Part shown: positions 27,643 through 34,726 of the stretch, in pieces
Layout: every line of letters starts with the position of its first letter
Numbering within the stretch: position 1 is the first letter of the stretch
From: Pseudomonas sp. SL4(2022)
GTDB taxonomy: Bacteria > Pseudomonadota > Gammaproteobacteria > Pseudomonadales > Pseudomonadaceae
Direction of reading: 5' to 3'
Assembly (NCBI RefSeq): GCF_026625725.1
Contig: NZ_CP113060.1
Coordinates: 3,602,001 to 3,666,000 of the forward strand
DNA length: 64,000 nucleotides
Notes under the pieces: generated by a model
Databases searched by the model: none
What the model was told of the DNA's origin: nothing
Seen by the model: the letters and a program-made list of their open reading frames with translations, nothing else
Program-made: the position numbers and the translations under genes

Positions 27643-28761
27643 ATGAAGCGACTCACCGGACTCTCCACCCTGGCCCTGATCATCGCTGGTACCAGTGGTT
27701 GCGGCTGGATCTATGGCGAAAACGGCTATTTCCGTGACCGTGGTAGCGACTACCTCGAAGCCCGTCAGACGGCCACGATGCAAATGCCGCCAAACGTCGA
27801 CGCCAAGCGTATCGACCCACTGTTGCCCGTGCCGCAGCAGGTTGCCACCACCACCGATACCGGCGAATTTATCGTGCCGCGCCCGCAAGCCCTGGCTGTG
27901 ACCGGTGATGCCAGCGAGTTCAGTCTGCAGAAGAGCGGCGAGTCGCGCTGGGTTGTGGCGCAGCGCGTACCGGCCGAAGTCTGGCCTGTGGCGCGTCAGT
28001 TCTTTGCTGACAACGGCTTCCAGATTGCAGAAGAGCGTCCGCAGACTGGCGAGTTCAGCACCGCTTGGCAGCGTTTTGATGCACTGTCCGAATCCATGGC
28101 GCGTCGTCTGAGCAGCCGTGTATCTGGCGTAAATCCGGATGCCGAAACCCGTGTGCGGGTGCGTATCGAACCGGGTGTGCAGCGCAATACCAGCGAAATC
28201 TTCGTGGTCAGCGCCGAGCGTCCAGCTGGCAGCACTGCCGATGTCGCGTTCACCAACCGCAGCAGCAACCCAAGCCTGGATGCCGCGCTGCTCGATGAAA
28301 TGCTCGTGACCCTGGCGCGCAGCGCCGAGCAGGGTGGTTCGGTCTCCTTGCTGGCTGCTCGTGATTACGACGCACCGAACCGCGTTAGCTTGTCTGAAGA
28401 CGGCAACGGCAACCCGGTGTTGAGCCTGGGTGCTGATTTCGACCGCGCCTGGTCCGGCGTTGGGCGCTCACTGGAAATGGCGGATGTCCGTATCGACGAC
28501 ATCAACCGCAGCCTGGGTGTGTACTACATCAACCTGGCCGAGCGTGCGCAGAAGCCGGACGACAAGCCTGGCTTCTTCGGTAGCGTGTTCGGCAGCGCGC
28601 CGAGCAAGGAAGAGATCGACGCCCGTGCCGAGCGCTATCAGGTACGCCTGACTGCTGTTGGCGACAGCGTGCAGGTCACCGTGGAAAAAGACCTCAACAC
28701 CATTGCTCCCGCCGACGTGGCGCGCAAGGTGCTGGACCTGATCCAGGAAAACCTTGGCTGA
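27643..28761 (+). CDS. bamC: outer membrane assembly lipoprotein BamC (NlpB)
   Basis: 372 residues. Signal peptide MKRLTGLSTLALIIAG with lipobox ending at Cys20 (TSGCGWIYGENGYFRDRGSDYLEA), which begins the conserved unstructured region that contacts BamD. Two helix-grip domains follow (about 100-215 and 245-370; SRWVVAQRVPAEVWPVARQFF and NPVLSLGADFDRAWSGVGRSLEM). Accessory part of the Bam complex inserting outer-membrane beta-barrels. Directly downstream of dapA, with its own terminator. Confidence 0.94.
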   Translation: MKRLTGLSTLALIIAGTSGCGWIYGENGYFRDRGSDYLEARQTATMQMPPNVDAKRIDPLLPVPQQVATTTDTGEFIVPRPQALAVTGDASEFSLQKSGESRWVVAQRVPAEVWPVARQFFADNGFQIAEERPQTGEFSTAWQRFDALSESMARRLSSRVSGVNPDAETRVRVRIEPGVQRNTSEIFVVSAERPAGSTADVAFTNRSSNPSLDAALLDEMLVTLARSAEQGGSVSLLAARDYDAPNRVSLSEDGNGNPVLSLGADFDRAWSGVGRSLEMADVRIDDINRSLGVYYINLAERAQKPDDKPGFFGSVFGSAPSKEEIDARAERYQVRLTAVGDSVQVTVEKDLNTIAPADVARKVLDLIQENLG

Positions 28762-28793
28762 CAGCAGGCAACTGCTGCACCGGCACTACCAAT

Positions 28794-28822
28794 AGGCGAA
28801 ACCCGGCGGGTTTCGCCTGTTT
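28794..28822 (+). terminator. intrinsic terminator after bamC
   Basis: AGGCGAAACCC (28794-28804), loop GGC, GGGTTTCGCCT (28808-28818), then GTTTTG. Perfect 11-bp stem. Confidence 0.9.
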
Positions 28823-28848
28823 TGTTTACCAAAGGCGGAAATTCCGAC

Positions 28849-29718
28849 ATGAGCACAGCCACTACCCTGAGCCTGAAGAAAATCTATTCGGGCAAAGTCC
28901 GTGATCTTTACGAGATCGACGACAAACGCATGCTGATGGTCGCCACCGACCGCCTTTCGGCATTCGACGTGATCCTCAGCGAGCCGATTCCGGAAAAGGG
29001 CAAGATCCTCACCGCCATCTCCAACTTCTGGTTCGACAAACTCAAGGATTTGGTGCCCAACCACTTCACCGGCGACAAGGTTGAAGACATCGTCCCCGCC
29101 GCCGAACTGCCTCTGGTGGAAGGCCGCGCAGTCGTCGCCAAGCGTCTTAAGCCGGTCGCGGTAGAGGCCATCGTACGTGGCTACATCGTTGGCTCCGGTT
29201 GGAAGGAATATCAAAAGAGCGGCACCGTCTGCGGCATTCAACTGCCTGCGGGCCTCAAAGAAGCGGCCAAACTGCCGCAGCCGATCTTCACCCCCTCCAC
29301 CAAGGCCGCCGTGGGAGACCACGACGAGAACATCAGTTTCGAGCAATGCGAAGCGATCATCGGCGCCGAGCTGGCCGCCAAAGTGCGTGACACCTCGATT
29401 GCCCTGTACAGCGCAGCGGTTGAATACGCAGCCACGCGCGGCATCATCATCGCCGACACCAAGTTCGAATTCGGCCTGGACGAAGACGGCACCCTGACTC
29501 TGATGGACGAAGCCCTGACGCCAGACTCCAGCCGTTTCTGGCCGGCAGACAGCTATGCAGAAGGCAAGAATCCGCCAAGCTTCGACAAACAGTTTGTGCG
29601 TGACTGGCTGGAATCCACCGGCTGGAACAAAGAACCACCAGCCCCCGCAGTGCCTGCCGACGTCGCGCAGAAAACCGCCGACAAATACCGCGAAGCCCTG
29701 ACGCGCCTGACCGTCTAA
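28849..29718 (+). CDS. purC: SAICAR synthetase PurC, long form
   Basis: 289 residues. Catalyses ATP-dependent ligation of aspartate to CAIR in purine synthesis. Signatures: [13 protein letters not shown] (nucleotide loop), [39 protein letters not shown], and [28 protein letters not shown]. This is the roughly 290-300-residue form found in yeast and many betaproteobacteria, not the roughly 236-residue form I recall for pseudomonads (which starts MEKREELYRGKAK and sits in the same dapA-bamC-...-tRNA-Ser location). ATG 28849 gives the family N-terminus; the frame is open 9 codons further up. Codon use does not look foreign. Function is firm; the evolutionary replacement is inference. Confidence 0.93.
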   Translation: MSTATTLSLKKIYSGKVRDLYEIDDKRMLMVATDRLSAFDVILSEPIPEKGKILTAISNFWFDKLKDLVPNHFTGDKVEDIVPAAELPLVEGRAVVAKRLKPVAVEAIVRGYIVGSGWKEYQKSGTVCGIQLPAGLKEAAKLPQPIFTPSTKAAVGDHDENISFEQCEAIIGAELAAKVRDTSIALYSAAVEYAATRGIIIADTKFEFGLDEDGTLTLMDEALTPDSSRFWPADSYAEGKNPPSFDKQFVRDWLESTGWNKEPPAPAVPADVAQKTADKYREALTRLTV

Positions 29719-29750
29719 GTCGCAGCAATGCGCGCGTAAGCGCGATACAG

Positions 29751-29774
29751 AGGGGCGCTACGGCGCCCCTTTTT
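29751..29774 (+). terminator. intrinsic terminator after purC
   Basis: AGGGGCGC, loop TACG, GCGCCCCTTTTT. Confidence 0.92.
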
Positions 29775-29913
29775 GTGGGCGATTGTTTAGCCTCCACCCG
29801 CCAGAATGTGCCGCTGGTCATCGCCTTTGATCGCAAGCATCTGAAAGTATGTGAAAAATTTCAAAACTGGGGTTCGCCAAACGCACTTCAGCTGTTATCA
29901 TGCGCGCCGCCAC

Positions 29914-30003
29914 GGGAAGATGCCGGAGTGGCCGAACGGGACGGATTCGAAATCCGTTGTATCAGCGATGGTACCTAGGGTTCAAATCCCTATCTTCCCG
30001 CCA
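29914..30003 (+). tRNA. tRNA-Ser (anticodon CGA)
   Basis: 90-nt class II tRNA. Acceptor stem GGGAAGA at 29914-29920 pairs with TCTTCCC, discriminator G and genomic CCA at 30001-30003. Anticodon stem ACGGA/TCCGT encloses loop TTCGAAA with anticodon CGA at 29948-29950, reading UCG. A long variable arm and T-arm GGGTTCAAATCCC are present. Its 3' end is the prophage attachment site. Same place as the tRNA-Ser after purC in P. aeruginosa. Confidence 0.95.
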
Positions 30004-30050
30004 TATAGATTGTCTAAGCCCCTGAAATTCCTAGAGTTTCGGGGGCTTTT
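29978..30050 (+). repeat. attL: left direct repeat of the prophage, in the tRNA-Ser 3' end
   Basis: 73-bp sequence from the T-arm of the tRNA (GGGTTCAAATCCC) through CCA, ATATAGATTG and the terminator hairpin to GGGGGCTTTT. Repeated at 44777-44849 with one mismatch (T at 30011 versus C). Element insertion leaves the tRNA intact. Confidence 0.95.
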
Positions 30051-30051
30051 T
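30014..30051 (+). terminator. terminator of tRNA-Ser inside attL
   Basis: AAGCCCCTGAAA, loop, TTTCGGGGGCTTTTT, directly after the tRNA and part of the duplicated attachment sequence. Confidence 0.85.
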
Positions 30052-30066
30052 CGTTTCAGGATGGGC

Positions 30067-30088
30067 AGGTGTCGAAGAAGTGTCGAAA
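30067..30088 (+). promoter_or_regulatory. candidate integrase/excisionase arm site, left end
   Basis: AGGTGTCGA then AGA then AGTGTCGAAA: two copies of a GTGTCGA unit just inside attL. The same double unit occurs at 44651-44672 and a single one (AGGTGTCGAAA) at 44765-44775, adjacent to attR. Presence only at the two ends suggests recombinase arm binding; this is inference. Confidence 0.5.
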
Positions 30089-30102
30089 GCTGGGGTAGGG
30101 CG

Positions 30103-30387
30103 TTAGCTTTGGAGCGGAGGCCACATTCTGGCAACGTGCACCAGGGCGAGAATCCAGACACCGTCACTCTCGGTCTGATAGATCAGGCGGTAGTTTTCGT
30201 GAGGTATTAGCTCGCGGGTGCCGACAACTGTTCCAAGTCGCCCTCTTTGCGGAAAGTCAGCAAGGGTGGAAGCAGCCGCGCTGAATAGTTCATCCATATG
30301 CACGGCAGCGGCAGGGTTATCGGCGGCGATGTATTCCCAGATATCCAGACGATCCTGTAGAGCCTCGGGTGTCCAAATAACCTTCAT
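30103..30387 (-). CDS. ParE/RelE-family toxin of the prophage
   Basis: 94 residues with the RelE/ParE fold pattern: VIWTPEALQDRLDIWEYIAADNP, a central LADFPQRGRLGTVVGTRELIPH, and C-terminal YRLIYQTESDGVWILALVHVARMWP. ParE members poison DNA gyrase, RelE members cut mRNA; the DNA-gyrase type is more likely from the AxxDLxxIWxYI start but not certain. The start overlaps the antitoxin stop by 1 nt (TGATG). Pf prophages of P. aeruginosa carry a similar pair next to the integrase, which stabilises the prophage. Confidence 0.9.
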   Translation of the reverse strand: MKVIWTPEALQDRLDIWEYIAADNPAAAVHMDELFSAAASTLADFPQRGRLGTVVGTRELIPHENYRLIYQTESDGVWILALVHVARMWPPLQS

Positions 30388-30662
30388 CAGTTCCCTTGAG
30401 CCTTAGCACGGCGAGCGGCGAATTCTGCTTCTACATCATCATTCGATCGACCACGGCCAGCCTCGACCGATGCCCTGGCTGCAGCAACCTTACGTTGCAC
30501 GAATTCATCATGCTCTTTGGCCTGTTGCTGCTGGCGGATGAAATCGCGCATGAGGTCACGCATCACTTGTGAGGCCGGCAGGTGTGCGGCTTGAGCGGCT
30601 GCCATGAATCCTTCGCGTAGCTCGGGTTCCAACTTCAAATTGAAAACGGCTTCTTTGGCCAT
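30387..30662 (-). CDS. antitoxin of the ParE-type pair (ribbon-helix-helix-like)
   Basis: 91 residues. The N-terminal segment EAVFNLKLEPELREGFMAAAQAAHLPASQVMRDLMRDFI has the strand-helix-helix pattern of a ribbon-helix-helix DNA-binding domain; the charged C-terminal tail (VEAEFAARRAKAQGN) would wrap the toxin. The antitoxin precedes the toxin, the usual order, and a perfect 20-bp palindrome at 30692-30711 just upstream is the likely autoregulatory operator. Confidence 0.88.
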   Translation of the reverse strand: MAKEAVFNLKLEPELREGFMAAAQAAHLPASQVMRDLMRDFIRQQQQAKEHDEFVQRKVAAARASVEAGRGRSNDDVEAEFAARRAKAQGN

Positions 30663-30691
30663 GGTGCGTAACCCCTAAGTAAATTCGTATC

Positions 30692-30711
30692 TACAACGTA
30701 TATACGTTGTA
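30692..30711. promoter_or_regulatory. toxin-antitoxin operator palindrome
   Basis: TACAACGTATATACGTTGTA, a perfect 20-bp palindrome 30 bp upstream of the antitoxin start. Position and symmetry fit binding by the antitoxin dimer. It also contains a -10-like GTATAT. Confidence 0.75.
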
Positions 30712-30757
30712 TGCATGCTAAACAATGCACGCCGCATAGGAAAGCACAGGTCATCGG

Positions 30758-31777
30758 TTATGGTTGAGGTGTGATGATGCTGAGAAAGCGCTGATTGTCG
30801 CTAGCTGGGCCGAATTTGACAGCATCCTGCAGGTGATCGGGTGCAAGGTGTGTATAGCGCATGGTCATGGCCAAGGTGGTATGGCCCAGGATCTTCTGCA
30901 GCGTGAGGATGTTGCCGCCGTTCATGACGAAATGACTGGCGAAGGTATGCCGCAGGACGTGCGATGACTGGCCAGCCGGAACCGGTATGCAAGATTCAGC
31001 CAGAGCCTTATCAAAGCTGTTGAGGCAGTTGCTGAACTGGCCGTGCTGTTTGAAGTGTCGGTGTATCTGCTGTTCCAGTTCCAGGGCGACTGGGATCGAG
31101 CGGACGCGCTTGCCTTTGGTGTTCACGAACGTAACCAGCTGGTTGCGTACCTTTTCAGGTGTCAGTGCCTGAGCTTCACCCCATCGAGCACCCGTAGCCA
31201 AGCAGATGGCCGCGATCATGGCGACGTGAGGTGTCCGGCAATAGCTGTGGATGGTGGCAAACAGTTTTCCAATCTGCTGATCGGTCAGGTAGGTCAGTTC
31301 CTTTTCTTGCAGGCGAAGAGGGCGGACACGCGCCAGCGGGTTTGCATAGTCAATGTCACTGAGCTGGAACAGCACATTGAATACGGAGCGCAGATAGCCA
31401 AGACGATTGTTTAAGGTCTTGGGGTTGGCACCAGCCTTGAGCGCGTTGGTTCTGTACTCGGCGTAATCATTACCCGTCAGCTTAATGGCTATCGGATTGC
31501 CCAAGTCTTTTGCGAGCATATCAAGCAAACGGCGGCGGGCCTCACCATCTGAAAGCGTGTGTGCATGCAGTGTTGCCCATCGGTCGATAAGGTCACTCAG
31601 GCGGCGTGTGTCCTTGGGTTTCGGTGACCAAGCAGGGGTGTCTATGACCTTGGCACGGCACGTTGCCTCAAAGCGCTGGGCCTCGCCCTTGGTCTTGAAG
31701 GTCTTACGGAAGCGCTTGCCTTTGATCGGCTCTACATCGACCTTCCAGCGCCCGTCAGGCTGTTGTTCGATAGCCAT
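30758..31777 (-). CDS. phage integrase (tyrosine recombinase)
   Basis: 339 residues from ATG 31777 (MAIEQQPDGRWKVDV). N-terminal arm-binding region (KRFRKTFKTKGEAQRFEAT), core-binding domain, and catalytic domain with Arg in ATGARWGEAQAL, HVLRHTFASHF, ILGHTTLAMTMRY and the nucleophilic Tyr in RYTHL. Matches Pf-phage integrases in size and position. The ATG overlaps the Rep stop codon by one base (TAATG). Mediates recombination at the tRNA-Ser 3' end. A longer in-frame start at 31795 lies within rep and is less likely. Confidence 0.93.
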   Translation of the reverse strand: MAIEQQPDGRWKVDVEPIKGKRFRKTFKTKGEAQRFEATCRAKVIDTPAWSPKPKDTRRLSDLIDRWATLHAHTLSDGEARRRLLDMLAKDLGNPIAIKLTGNDYAEYRTNALKAGANPKTLNNRLGYLRSVFNVLFQLSDIDYANPLARVRPLRLQEKELTYLTDQQIGKLFATIHSYCRTPHVAMIAAICLATGARWGEAQALTPEKVRNQLVTFVNTKGKRVRSIPVALELEQQIHRHFKQHGQFSNCLNSFDKALAESCIPVPAGQSSHVLRHTFASHFVMNGGNILTLQKILGHTTLAMTMRYTHLAPDHLQDAVKFGPASDNQRFLSIITPQP

Positions 31778-33057
31778 TAGACGGCACGCCCCCAACGGAC
31801 ATGGCGTTCTTCAAGGATGCCTTTGATGTGCTTATACAGCCCGTCTTCATCCATGCCCTTGGCGGCATAGTGGTCACGTATCACTGGCCAGCATTCCCAA
31901 TCCTTAAGCCGGTGAAATGCCCGTCTAGCGCCCACTCTCTCCCGTGCCAGCAGGCTTACGAAGTTTCCCAGGAAGAGTTCCACGTTCTTGCCCGAGAAGC
32001 CCCGTGAGGTTTTGTAATAGCGCTTGTACTCGGTGTCATCCAGCAGCGAATCAACCGGGAGGTCTACCCGCACGTCTTCACGGATCAACGTCCAGATCGG
32101 CGCGAAGTAGCCTGGGCGGCAGAGCAACTTGAACTGGCGTAGGCCGTAGCGCCAAAGGCCGTCCAAATGACCTGCAAAGGCTGCAAATGAGCGTGTGTCG
32201 ATTGGCTGACCGGTGCGCACGTCCATGGAGCCGCTGGCGAATTGCTGGATCACGGAATGGTGATAGCGCAGCTCTACACGCCAAACGTCCTGGGCTGAGT
32301 TGTAGTTGTCGGGGTCGGTTTCGTCGAAGCTGTCACGGCGACGCCAAACGCTTTCCCAGTAGTCGAGCTTGTCGGTGGCCTTGGCCTGCAGGGTTTTGTT
32401 GTAGATGCCAAGCTGAACACCTGATGCAGAGCCAAAGATATACGACTGGCCTTTGCCGTAGCTGGCCGACTCAAGGGTCCACTGAATCTCTTTAATGCCC
32501 GAAATATCGCGTGTAGCCCTGGCGCGACAGTGCATCTGTGCAACCAGTTCGTCAGGTGGCGTCCAACCCTGCAGGTCTAACGCGAGGTGTACGGCGCACT
32601 GGTTGATTTCAACGTGGGTCAGAACCTGGGAGGCGTAGAAATCTAACCGGGCCTGCAGACGCTCAGGCGACAGGCTATCGATTGCATGGGGTGACACTTC
32701 GATTTTCAGGTGTGGGCCGATGTTTTCAAACTTGGCGTTGAAGTTCTTCACCAACAGGATGATGCCAAGGTCAGCATTCTGCAGTTTGAACTGATACCCG
32801 GAGTCTTTACCTACACGGCCTGAATGCCAGCGCTGACCGGCGAAATCAACCAGGGTGCCCGGATTCTCAAACAGTGCCATGATTTCCGGGCGGATCATGC
32901 CCCGGTACAACTGGCGCACGGTATCGACGCCACAGCGGAGCAGGCGAACGCCTGACAGGTCGGTCAGCGCAGCAGATGCCGCATCGATAAACAGGCGACC
33001 TGTCGCAGACTCCAGCCCGGTCAGTCGATCAAGTCTTCTTTGGTCTTTAACGCTCAT
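31777..33057 (-). CDS. phage replication initiation protein (pII/Rep_trans-like)
   Basis: 426 residues, the size of the Rep protein of Pf phages. N-terminal part LDRLTGLESATGRLFIDAASAALTDLSG, then regions typical of the replication initiation factor family, including GQSYIFGSASGVQLGIYNKTLQAKATDKLDYW and VWRVELRYHHSV (a conserved ELR segment). It nicks the double-stranded form and starts rolling-circle synthesis. It lies just after a structured intergenic region (33058-33198) that is the probable origin. Assignment is from family pattern and position between Zot and integrase. Confidence 0.88.
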   Translation of the reverse strand: MSVKDQRRLDRLTGLESATGRLFIDAASAALTDLSGVRLLRCGVDTVRQLYRGMIRPEIMALFENPGTLVDFAGQRWHSGRVGKDSGYQFKLQNADLGIILLVKNFNAKFENIGPHLKIEVSPHAIDSLSPERLQARLDFYASQVLTHVEINQCAVHLALDLQGWTPPDELVAQMHCRARATRDISGIKEIQWTLESASYGKGQSYIFGSASGVQLGIYNKTLQAKATDKLDYWESVWRRRDSFDETDPDNYNSAQDVWRVELRYHHSVIQQFASGSMDVRTGQPIDTRSFAAFAGHLDGLWRYGLRQFKLLCRPGYFAPIWTLIREDVRVDLPVDSLLDDTEYKRYYKTSRGFSGKNVELFLGNFVSLLARERVGARRAFHRLKDWECWPVIRDHYAAKGMDEDGLYKHIKGILEERHVRWGRAV

Positions 33058-33131
33058 CTGTTTTTCCTTTATTAACCAGTAATGGCCGATATGTTCTGGT
33101 TCTATCTGACGTGCTACAGGGACGTCAGCGC

Positions 33132-33178
33132 GCGCATTTGGCGCCGCGCTCGTGCCTCGCGCCTGCGCTCAAATGCGC
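33132..33178. other. large hairpin between zot and rep: candidate phage origin / packaging signal
   Basis: GCGCATTTG at 33132-33140 pairs with CAAATGCGC at 33170-33178; inside, GGCGC...GCGCC continues the stem. It lies in the only sizeable gap among the minus-strand structural genes, between pI (Zot) and Rep, where Ff phages have their intergenic region with (+) and (-) origins and the packaging signal. Function is inferred from position and structure. Confidence 0.6.
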
Positions 33179-33198
33179 CAAGCGAAGGCGCTGAGTGA

Positions 33199-34383
33199 TC
33201 ACCATAGGAAGCGGCCTTTCTCGTAGGGGATTTGGGTCACGGTGATGCTTTGCGGGGCTTCCTGGGGTTGTTGTGGCTGTTGCTGGGGTTGGTTCTTGGC
33301 TTGCTGCAGATCGGGGCGCGCACCGGGGTCAGGGCGGGCCGGGTCAAATACGCCGCGCTCTACCGTGCTCTTGCAGTAGGCAAAGGTGGTTTTGTGCCAG
33401 CTGCCTTGCTGGGTGAAGCACTCGCAGATAAAGGCTTTCTCTGCCGTCCTGACGACCCGGTAGCGCTTCGAATTGCGGTCGATATACCCCTCATCCGAAC
33501 TCATCACGCAGGACAGACGCGGGTAGCTTTGCGGCTTGGTCAGTTCGTCGTAGATGGGGGCCGAGCTGGGCACATCCGGTATGCGTGGCACTCGGGCGGC
33601 TAGGTATTCATCCAGGCTTAAAGCCTTCGTGCCGGGTTTGTTGTTTACGGGGTTGATCAGGGAGCCGACCGAGGTTTTCACTTGATCGACCACGCCGGTC
33701 GGAGTGCTGGTTTCGGCCTGGGCTTGTACGGCCTGTTCGGTTTGTTTGCCGGCTTCGTAGCGTTCGTAGGCGCGGTAGACCATGAAGACCGCACCAGCGA
33801 TGACCAACACGGCCAAGATGAATTTGGTCGGTAGCTTGGTTTGAAAGTGGTGCTGCGCGTTGCTGCTGGTGTAGACGCTGAAAAACTTCTTATCGAGGCG
33901 TACCGTGGTTTTCTCGGCATCCTTGAAGCTGGATTTCACTTCTACTTTTTCAATCACCGCATCGGATTCAAAGCGCAGCAGTTGCTGTGATTTGAAGACG
34001 CGCCAGTAGTGCACGTGGCCGTTACACAGGCGGCGCAAATGCACATCCAGATAGCGCGGGTCCTGGGTGATCAAGTGCACTTCGTGGCCGCTATGGCGCA
34101 TGGTTTCAAAGCGGGTGATATGTTCAGGCGGACGCGCCCGAGGATCACGACCACCGAACCAGCCTTGGGCCTCATCCACGACAATGATTGAGTCGTTGGG
34201 CAGTTCGAACCATTTTTCGGGATCGTCGAACTTGTACCAGGAAGCCTTTAGAAGCTCAGGCTGCAGGCCGTTGATGTTGTGGAAGTAGACGGTGCGGCCT
34301 TCTGCATGGGCCTTCTGATCCACTTCCTTAATGGTGTTGAGGGTCTTGCCGTGGCCGGGTTTGCCGGTGCGGATACAGAGCAT
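33199..34383 (-). CDS. zonular occludens toxin-like assembly ATPase (pI)
   Basis: 394 residues. Walker A right at the N-terminus (GKPGHGKT, residues 7-14), Walker B SIIVVDEAQGWFGG, a single inner-membrane segment near residues 188-206 (FILAVLVIAGAVFMVYRAY) and a periplasmic C-terminal part that is rich in Gln/Pro near its end (NQPQQQPQQPQEAP). This is the Zot/pI topology: cytoplasmic ATPase driving extrusion of filamentous phage through the envelope. Gene order pVI-pI-Rep agrees with Pf. Confidence 0.93.
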   Translation of the reverse strand: MLCIRTGKPGHGKTLNTIKEVDQKAHAEGRTVYFHNINGLQPELLKASWYKFDDPEKWFELPNDSIIVVDEAQGWFGGRDPRARPPEHITRFETMRHSGHEVHLITQDPRYLDVHLRRLCNGHVHYWRVFKSQQLLRFESDAVIEKVEVKSSFKDAEKTTVRLDKKFFSVYTSSNAQHHFQTKLPTKFILAVLVIAGAVFMVYRAYERYEAGKQTEQAVQAQAETSTPTGVVDQVKTSVGSLINPVNNKPGTKALSLDEYLAARVPRIPDVPSSAPIYDELTKPQSYPRLSCVMSSDEGYIDRNSKRYRVVRTAEKAFICECFTQQGSWHKTTFAYCKSTVERGVFDPARPDPGARPDLQQAKNQPQQQPQQPQEAPQSITVTQIPYEKGRFLW

Positions 34384-34395
34384 GGTCGCGCCTCC

Positions 34396-34725
34396 TTACG
34401 CTTCGATGGACGTGCCGCCCGGCTTGCGCCAGACCTGATTGCGTTTGCGATCCTGGGCCTTGTTGATGCCCGCGATGATGAAGCGGGTGAACACGGCGGA
34501 AAGCATGATGTTTATGGCTATGTCGATCTTGGCCAGCCCGAGAATCTGCTGAATCACGATCCCTGAATTGCCCATGTTGGTGATCATGTAATCGCGGGCG
34601 GCGTTGATCAGCGCGTTGAAGCCGAAGTAGGTAATGAAGCCAAAGCCGATGGCCCGAAGGACGGTCATCACCAGCGGGCCGGCGATCAGCCAAAGGAACT
34701 GGGCAACCCATAGAAATGCAGGCAT
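34396..34725 (-). CDS. minor coat protein pVI-like (DUF2523)
   Basis: 109 residues with about three hydrophobic segments (FLWVAQFLWLIAGPLVMTVLRAIGFGFITYF; IVIQQILGLAKIDIAINIMLSAVFTRFIIAG). ATG 34725 has a near-perfect AGGAGGTGA ribosome-binding site at 34732-34740; a longer frame starting at 34752 would overlap pIII and lack such a site. In filamentous phage pVI, with pIII, caps the trailing end and releases the virion from the membrane. Confidence 0.85.
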   Translation of the reverse strand: MPAFLWVAQFLWLIAGPLVMTVLRAIGFGFITYFGFNALINAARDYMITNMGNSGIVIQQILGLAKIDIAINIMLSAVFTRFIIAGINKAQDRKRNQVWRKPGGTSIEA

Positions 34726-34726
34726 A

